Below are positions 59,194-64,000 of a DNA stretch of 64,000 bases, piece by piece. Both the position numbers and the translations under genes were made by a program. Position 1 is the stretch's first letter; each line of letters starts with the position of its first letter. Origin of the DNA: Marinobacterium alkalitolerans (GTDB taxonomy: Bacteria > Pseudomonadota > Gammaproteobacteria > Pseudomonadales > Balneatricaceae); the NCBI RefSeq assembly GCF_017776525.1, contig NZ_JACVEW010000001.1:1-64000 (forward strand), read 5' to 3'. The notes under the pieces are model-generated. The model saw only the letters and a list, made by a program, of their open reading frames with translations, searched no databases and was not told where the DNA came from.

Positions 59194-60478
59194 CCGGGAC
59201 CACCATGTCGGGCGGGAAGTGGCAGGTAAAGGTGCTGCCCTCGCCCGGCACACTTTCGATGCTCAGGTGGCCGTCGTGCCGCACCAGCACGTGCTTGACG
59301 ATGGCCAGTCCCAGTCCGGTGCCGCCGCTGGCGGAGGAACGGCTCTCGTCGATACGGTAGAAACGTTCGGTCAGGCGCGGGATGTGCATGGGTTCAATGC
59401 CGATGCCGTCATCGGTGACGGAGAAGTGCCCCCCCTGAGTATCCGCCCACCAGCGCAGTGTAATGGTGCCGTTGTCCGGCGTGTAGCGCACGGCGTTGAA
59501 CACCAGGTTGGAAAAGGCGCTTTGCAGCTCGTTTTCCTGCCCCAGCAGATCGTATTCCGGGTCGATATCCAGCACGAAACGGTGGCCACGTTCGGTCGCC
59601 AGCGCTTCGCCATCTTCGTGAATCTGCCGAATCAGGGCGTGAATCAGAATCGGGTGCTCGTCACTGATATGCTGGCTGGCTTCCAGTCGCGACAGCAGCA
59701 GGAGGTCGGTGACCAGGCTCTCCATGCGCCGAGCCTGCTGCTGCATCTGATTCAGGCCACGCATCAGCGGCCGTGGCAGTTCCTGATCGAGGAAGGTTTC
59801 CAGATAGCCTCGGATCACGGTCAGCGGGGTGCGCAACTCGTGTGAGGCGTTGGCCACGAAGTCCTGACGTGTCTGCTCCAGCCGGACCAGTCGCGTGATG
59901 TCACGTGCGACCAGCAGGCGGTCCTGATCACCGAAGGTGCTGATCTGGTACTGCAGGCGGATATCGCTGTTTACCGGTGAGGGCAGCTCCAGCGGTTCCT
60001 GGTAGTGCCCCTTGCGGTAATAGCGCACGAAGCGCGGGTCACGCAGCAGGTTCATCAGTGGCTTGCCGCGGTCGGAGGTGGCCCTCAGGCCCAGCAGGCG
60101 GTCTGCCGCCCGGTTCCACCATTCCAGGTTGTGCTGGTTGTCGACGATGACGATGGCATCGGTCAGGGCTGCCGAGGACTGCTGGAAGCGGGAGATGATG
60201 CCGCGCAGGTACTGCTCACGGGCACGGCCGCGTTTCTGCATCCGGGCCAGCTCGTCAAACAGCTCGCCCCAGGCGCCCCGGGCTTCCGGTGGCTCGGCAC
60301 CATCCTCCCGCTGCAGCCACTCGCTGAGCTGATTGAAGCGGCGAATCTGGTAGGCGGCCCACACCAGCAGCCCGACACTGAACCCCGCCAGCGCGTGGCC
60401 GAGCAGGGCCCCTGTGGCCAGGCCAATCAGGCCGCACAGCACCAGTTTGATCAGCAGTGCATGCTGGGGTACATGCAT
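59177..60478 (-). CDS. phoR: phosphate regulon sensor kinase PhoR
   Basis: PhoR autophosphorylates when phosphate is scarce and activates PhoB. The 433-residue protein has two closely spaced N-terminal membrane helices (about residues 8-40), a short linker, a PAS domain (about residues 95-180, AIVIVDNQHNLEWWNRAADRLLGL), HisKA with FVANASHELRTPLTVIRGYLETF and an ATPase domain (FSNLVFNAVRYTPDNG, DDGIGIEPMHIPRLTERFYR, GTGLGLAIVKHV). There is no periplasmic sensor, as in known PhoR, where sensing depends on PhoU and Pst. It follows phoB by 42 bases. Confidence 0.96.
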   Translation of the reverse strand: MHVPQHALLIKLVLCGLIGLATGALLGHALAGFSVGLLVWAAYQIRRFNQLSEWLQREDGAEPPEARGAWGELFDELARMQKRGRAREQYLRGIISRFQQSSAALTDAIVIVDNQHNLEWWNRAADRLLGLRATSDRGKPLMNLLRDPRFVRYYRKGHYQEPLELPSPVNSDIRLQYQISTFGDQDRLLVARDITRLVRLEQTRQDFVANASHELRTPLTVIRGYLETFLDQELPRPLMRGLNQMQQQARRMESLVTDLLLLSRLEASQHISDEHPILIHALIRQIHEDGEALATERGHRFVLDIDPEYDLLGQENELQSAFSNLVFNAVRYTPDNGTITLRWWADTQGGHFSVTDDGIGIEPMHIPRLTERFYRIDESRSSASGGTGLGLAIVKHVLVRHDGHLSIESVPGEGSTFTCHFPPDMVVPVRRAE

Positions 60479-60520
60479 GAAAGGACTCCATCCGGTGGAC
60501 GTTCAATCAGGGTCTGCGGC

Positions 60521-61216
60521 TCAGGCGACCTGCGCCGAGAAGCGGTAGCCGGTGCCGCGTACGGTTTGTACCAGATAATCATGACGGTTGCCCAGTGCCT
60601 TGCGCAGGCGCCTGATGTGTACGTCGACCGTCCGTTCTTCGACATAAACGTTACCGCCCCAGACCATATCGAGCAACTGGCTGCGTGAGTAGGCGCGGTC
60701 AGGGTGGGTCATGAAAAACTGCAGCAGGCGAAACTCGGTCGGGCCCAGCTCCAGCGGCGCATTGTCAGCGGTGACCCGGTGTGAAACCGGATCCAGCGTC
60801 AGACCATCCACGGTGACCGGCTCCTCGACGCCCTTGGGGGTCGTCCGGCGCAGGACTGCCTTGAGTCGTGCCACCAGCTCGCGGGGTGAAAAGGGTTTGG
60901 TGATGTAGTCGTCGACACCACTGTCCAGTCCCTTGATCTTGTTATCCTCATCGGTCTTGGCGGTCAGCATGATGATGGGGATATCGGCGGTCACTTCATC
61001 CTTGCGCAGTCGGCGCGCGAACTCAACGCCGCTGGTGCCCGGCATCATCCAGTCCAGCAGGACCATATCAGGCGTGTGGTCGATAATCTGAGCGTGGGCG
61101 TCCTGTGCATTTTCGGCTTCGAAGCACTCGTAACCGGCCATTTCCAGAGCCACGGCAATCATTTCGCGGATCGGCGCTTCGTCGTCAACGATCAGTACGC
61201 GTTTTGATGCAGACAT
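60521..61216 (-). CDS. phoB: phosphate regulon response regulator PhoB
   Basis: PhoB is an OmpR-type activator that binds Pho boxes when phosphorylated. The 231-residue protein has the receiver ([49 protein letters not shown] in parts) and a winged helix ending [25 protein letters not shown] in part. The upstream region (61271-61288) has a Pho box for self-activation. Its start at 61216 ([12 protein letters not shown]) is the standard one. Confidence 0.97.
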   Translation of the reverse strand: MSASKRVLIVDDEAPIREMIAVALEMAGYECFEAENAQDAHAQIIDHTPDMVLLDWMMPGTSGVEFARRLRKDEVTADIPIIMLTAKTDEDNKIKGLDSGVDDYITKPFSPRELVARLKAVLRRTTPKGVEEPVTVDGLTLDPVSHRVTADNAPLELGPTEFRLLQFFMTHPDRAYSRSQLLDMVWGGNVYVEERTVDVHIRRLRKALGNRHDYLVQTVRGTGYRFSAQVA

Positions 61217-61270
61217 CGTTTTCTGCCTCGTTTACAGGGTTGTCGGAGGCTAATATTAGAAGACGTTTCG

Positions 61271-61288
61271 ATTACAGTAATATGACAA
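61271..61288 (-). promoter_or_regulatory. Pho box upstream of phoB
   Basis: Read on the minus strand the site is TTGTCAT-ATTA-CTGTAAT, two PhoB heptamers 11 bp apart, with six of seven bases matching in each. It lies 55-72 bases before the phoB start, so PhoB probably activates its own gene. Confidence 0.7.
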
Positions 61289-61321
61289 CCCCGGATTTTG
61301 TCCAGCTCGCGCTGATGCCGG

Positions 61322-62203
61322 TCAAGTCAGTGCGTAGTCCAGGATCAGCCCCAGCAGCACGGCCAGCTCGGCATAGTGGTTGTTGAGAAAGGCCCTGAAG
61401 CAGGGCATGCGCTCCCGGTCACGGATCAGCCACTGCTGGTAGACAAAGAAGCCCAGCGCCACCAGCAGGCTGAGGTGAAACGCCAGCCCCAGCTGTTCGA
61501 TCCGGCCCACCCAGAGCAGCAGGCCCAGTGCCACCAGTTGCAGCAGACCGACGATCATTTTATCCAGGCGTCCGAAGAGTACCGCGGTGGATTTGACGCC
61601 GATTTTCAGGTCGTCGTCCCGGTCCACCATGGCGTACTGGGTGTCGTAGGCGACGGTCCAGAGCAGCTTCGCGGCGTACAGCAGCCAGGCGGTCAGCGGG
61701 ATCTGCTCCTGAGCCGCCGTGAAGGCCATGGGGATGGCCCAGCCAAAGGCCGCGCCCAGTACCAGCTGCGGCAGGTGGGTATAGCGCTTCATGAAGGGGT
61801 AGACAAACGCCAGCGCCAGACCGACGAAGGACATCAGGATGGTCATCGTGTTGGTGAACAGGACCAGCACGAAAGCGGCCAGCATCAGTCCGATGAACAG
61901 ACCGATCGCTTCACGCTCGGTCACCCGCCCGGTGGGCAAGGGGCGCTGGTTGGTTCGCTTTACATGGCCGTCAATGTGGCGGTCGGCAAAGTCGTTGATG
62001 ACGCAGCCGGCGGAACGGGTGAGAAACACGCCCAGACAGAAAATGACCAGCAGGTCGAGCGGCGGCATCCCCTCGGCAGCGATCCAGACGGCCCAGAGCG
62101 TTGGCCAGAGCAGCAGATAGGTCCCGATCGGTCGATCGGCACGCATCAGATGCACGTAGGCCTGTAAGCGGTCTTTCAAGGGACGTTCGGCTGAGGTCTG
62201 CAA
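61322..62203 (-). CDS. ubiA: 4-hydroxybenzoate octaprenyltransferase
   Basis: UbiA attaches the polyprenyl side chain to 4-hydroxybenzoate in the inner membrane for ubiquinone. The 293-residue protein has about nine helices and the two aspartate-rich motifs: [14 protein letters not shown] (NDXXDXXXD) and [16 protein letters not shown]. Other family segments are [22 protein letters not shown] and [12 protein letters not shown]. It follows ubiC by 23 bases. phoB lies further downstream. Confidence 0.96.
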   Translation of the reverse strand: MQTSAERPLKDRLQAYVHLMRADRPIGTYLLLWPTLWAVWIAAEGMPPLDLLVIFCLGVFLTRSAGCVINDFADRHIDGHVKRTNQRPLPTGRVTEREAIGLFIGLMLAAFVLVLFTNTMTILMSFVGLALAFVYPFMKRYTHLPQLVLGAAFGWAIPMAFTAAQEQIPLTAWLLYAAKLLWTVAYDTQYAMVDRDDDLKIGVKSTAVLFGRLDKMIVGLLQLVALGLLLWVGRIEQLGLAFHLSLLVALGFFVYQQWLIRDRERMPCFRAFLNNHYAELAVLLGLILDYALT

Positions 62204-62226
62204 CTGGGGTACTCCTGCTCAGAGGG

Positions 62227-62775
62227 TCAGAGCGGGTATTGTACGTGCTCCATGGCAGGGAGAAAAACCTCGCATACCAGCAGGGGCTTGGCGTGTAATC
62301 GGAACACGGAGCGCCTGGCCCAGTAACGCTGTCCGTGGTCATCGGTGAGGGCGGCCGCAAACAGCGGACTGCGGCTGAGGCTGGGGTCACTGAACATCAA
62401 CGAACCCAGCGAGCGGCTGCCGATCAGGCGCAGGCGACGCTCGCGACCGGTCAGTGTGGTGGCCGGCAGTACCGAGCGGGCATAGACCCAGGGGGTGCCA
62501 TCCTTGCCCAGCAGCTCCACTTCACGAATCAGGGCCACCTGACGGCTGCGCATCCCCAGTGCACGGGCTTCATCGGCGGTAGGGCGTGACCAGCGCTGGG
62601 ACAACACACGCACGGCAAATTCGCCGTTGGCGGCGCGTGTCAGGCGTTGCGTCAGTGAACCCTCGTCCTTGAGCCAGGGACGCCAGTGCCGCGGGGCTTG
62701 CCCCGGACAGGCGGCAGGCTGCCAGTGGTGGGATCGAGCAGGATTGATCAGAGCTGTGCGAGCAGACACGTACAC
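62227..62775 (-). CDS. ubiC: chorismate lyase
   Basis: UbiC converts chorismate to 4-hydroxybenzoate and pyruvate, the entry to ubiquinone. The 182-residue protein has WLKDEGSLTQRLTRAANGEFAVRVLSQRW in parts, VALIREVELLGKDGTPWVYARSVLP and the C-terminal YWARRSVFRLHAKPLLVCEVFLPA in parts, where the active-site arginines and glutamate lie. A GTG at 62775 begins the reading; the first residues (MYVSARTAL) are not conserved, and an internal GTG is possible. It is co-oriented with ubiA. Confidence 0.9.
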   Translation of the reverse strand: MYVSARTALINPARSHHWQPAACPGQAPRHWRPWLKDEGSLTQRLTRAANGEFAVRVLSQRWSRPTADEARALGMRSRQVALIREVELLGKDGTPWVYARSVLPATTLTGRERRLRLIGSRSLGSLMFSDPSLSRSPLFAAALTDDHGQRYWARRSVFRLHAKPLLVCEVFLPAMEHVQYPL

Positions 62776-62865
62776 CGTTTCCGTCAGTTCGGGGGTGCGC
62801 AGTGTAGCATTTTCAGGCGCGTGCTGTCCGGGCCGACAGGCGGTGCCGACCCGGACCAGAGCGGA

Positions 62866-63615
62866 TCAACCTTCGTCGTCAGACGAGTTGTCGGCTTCTT
62901 CGCGGACGGTCTGTTTGATCTGCTTGAGGCTCTGGTGGCGCACGTCGGTGCCGCTGACCTGATAGATCAGGTGCTCAGCCAGGTTGCGGGCGTGGTCACC
63001 GATACGTTCCAGGCTGCGCAGCGCCCAGATCACGTTCAGAACGTTGGAGATGGCGCGGGCATCTTCCATCATGTAGGTCACCAGCGAGCGCATGGCCGTA
63101 CGGTATTCCTGGTCGACGCTGCGGTCCTGTTTGGCAACGCTGTAGGCCATCTCCAGGTCGTTACGTGCGAAGGCGGTCAGCACTTCCTTGACCATGTCGC
63201 GTACCAGGTTGCCGATGTGACGCACTTCCTGGAATCCGCGCTGGTTGGCGCCGTTATCGGCCAGCTCGATCGCCATCTTGCAGATGCGGGTCGCTTCGTC
63301 ACCGATCCGCTCCAGGTCGGAGACGGCACGGCTGATGGACACGATCAGGCGCAGGTCGCTGGCAGCCGGCTGACGGCGAGCGATGGTGGTGGTGCACTGT
63401 TCGTCGATCAGCAGTTCCATTTCGTTGGTCTGCTGGTCGATGCGGCGCGACTGTTCGGCCAGCTCCACATCACCGTTGAGCAGAGCTTCCACGGCATCAC
63501 TGACCTGACGCTCTACAATGCCACCCATGGTCAGCATCTGAGTGCGGATCTGTTCCAGCTCCTCGTTGAACTGCTGGGAAATATGGGTCGAATAGCTGTC
63601 TTTTTCGAGTTCCAC
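62866..63615 (-). CDS. phoU: phosphate signalling protein PhoU
   Basis: PhoU links the Pst transporter to PhoR and holds the regulon off when phosphate is plentiful. The 249-residue all-helical protein carries the two repeats: ISQQFNEELEQIRTQMLTMGGIVERQV and the later EDARAISNVLNVIWALRSLERIGDHARNLAEHLIY in parts; both contain E/DXXXD metal-type motifs such as LERIGDEATRIC. pstB lies 20 bases upstream. Confidence 0.96.
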   Translation of the reverse strand: MELEKDSYSTHISQQFNEELEQIRTQMLTMGGIVERQVSDAVEALLNGDVELAEQSRRIDQQTNEMELLIDEQCTTTIARRQPAASDLRLIVSISRAVSDLERIGDEATRICKMAIELADNGANQRGFQEVRHIGNLVRDMVKEVLTAFARNDLEMAYSVAKQDRSVDQEYRTAMRSLVTYMMEDARAISNVLNVIWALRSLERIGDHARNLAEHLIYQVSGTDVRHQSLKQIKQTVREEADNSSDDEG

Positions 63616-63635
63616 GGTTGTTGTCTCCCTGGATA

Positions 63636-64000
63636 TTAACCGTAACGGCCGGTGATGTAGTCTTCAGTCTGCTTCTTCTCGGGGTTGGTGAACAGCGCAT
63701 CGGTGGCACCAAACTCGATCAGATCACCCATGTACATGAAGGCGGTGTAGTCGGACACACGGGCCGCCTGCTGCATGTTGTGGGTCACGATAACAATGGT
63801 GAAGTCTTTCTTGAGCTCGTGGATCAGTTCCTCGATCTTCAGCGTGGAGATCGGGTCCAGTGCCGAGGCCGGTTCGTCCAGCAGCAGCACTTCCGGTTTT
63901 ACCGCCACGGTGCGGGCGATCACCAGACGCTGCTGCTGACCACCGGACATGCCCAGCGCACTTTCGTGCAGGCGGTCCTTCACTTCGTCCCAGAGGGCGG
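63636..64000 (-). CDS. pstB: phosphate ABC transporter ATP-binding protein PstB, 3' part
   Basis: About 121 C-terminal residues are in the window; the 5' part, with Walker A, lies beyond position 64000. The visible part has the ABC signature [16 protein letters not shown], Walker [14 protein letters not shown] and the H-loop [22 protein letters not shown], and ends in the PstB-typical EDYITGRYG. It is followed by phoU after 20 bases, as in pst operons generally. Confidence 0.96.
   Translation of the reverse strand, partial: ALWDEVKDRLHESALGMSGGQQQRLVIARTVAVKPEVLLLDEPASALDPISTLKIEELIHELKKDFTIVIVTHNMQQAARVSDYTAFMYMGDLIEFGATDALFTNPEKKQTEDYITGRYG

Overview
The window reads as chromosomal backbone of a GC-rich, probably marine gammaproteobacterium. 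Gene neighbourhoods match those of Pseudomonas, Marinobacter and Oceanospirillaceae: coaBC-dut-algC-argB, rpmB-rpmG beside radC, a rsmD/ftsY-ftsE-ftsX-rpoH block, and pstB-phoU-ubiC-ubiA-phoB-phoR. HemB has the magnesium-type active-site loop seen in pseudomonads. A Marinobacterium-like organism is my best guess, inferred from gene order and protein style only. I see no prophage, insertion sequence, CRISPR array, tRNA or integron. Most of the window is conserved housekeeping with short intergenic gaps.

Layout. 1-121: end of a 5S rRNA and its terminator, the tail of an rrn operon. 225-7172: HDOD protein, DTW-domain tRNA modifier, secB-grxC-rhodanese, gpmI-envC-ctpA. 7224-11861 (minus): coaBC-dut-algC-argB-slmA. 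11974-13260: radC and rpmB-rpmG with a structured leader. 13385-17698: DMT transporter, mutM, then a compact hydrolase / PAP2 phosphatase / glycosyltransferase group. 18043-22122: elbB, and hemB-ppk1 behind a Pho box. 22123-26510: SDR gene, oxyR-recG-DUF501. 26564-28218: ferredoxin, coaD, orphan TetR. 28189-34483: rsmD and a degenerate M16-like protein opposite ftsY-ftsE-ftsX-rpoH. 34577-37209: DUF423, thiS, thiG, trmB, GlcG-like. 38157-40746: Spy/CpxP-like gene divergent from cpxRA. 40718-44764: astA, entericidin, glnK-amtB-glnK, ubiK. 44806-53838: comM, an EAL protein, rep, a sensor kinase and a REC-DUF3369-EAL protein. 53941-59193: TRAP permeases, a DUF416 group of unknown function, an MDR oxidoreductase, cysZ. 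59177-64000: phoR-phoB, ubiA-ubiC, phoU and the 3' part of pstB.

How parts connect. Phosphate control is the strongest theme. pstB-phoU and phoBR lie at the right end, phoB has its own Pho box, and a three-unit Pho box sits in front of hemB-ppk1, which would tie polyphosphate synthesis to the same regulon. Nitrogen control shows as a sigma-54 promoter with an NtrC palindrome in front of glnK-amtB. Envelope and heat stress show as a CpxR box between the Spy-like gene and cpxRA, and a sigma-E-type promoter before rpoH. Two EAL proteins and a kinase next to one of them suggest a local cyclic-di-GMP module.

I found no convincing wholly new system. The best candidates for something undescribed are the structured RNA-like region at 17800-18033, the rpmB leader, the homopolymeric tract abutting the start codon of the REC-EAL gene, the membrane-anchored repeat-bearing FtsY opposite a degenerate M16-like protein, the hydrolase/PAP2/glycosyltransferase cluster, and the DUF416 cluster with an eight-cysteine secreted protein.
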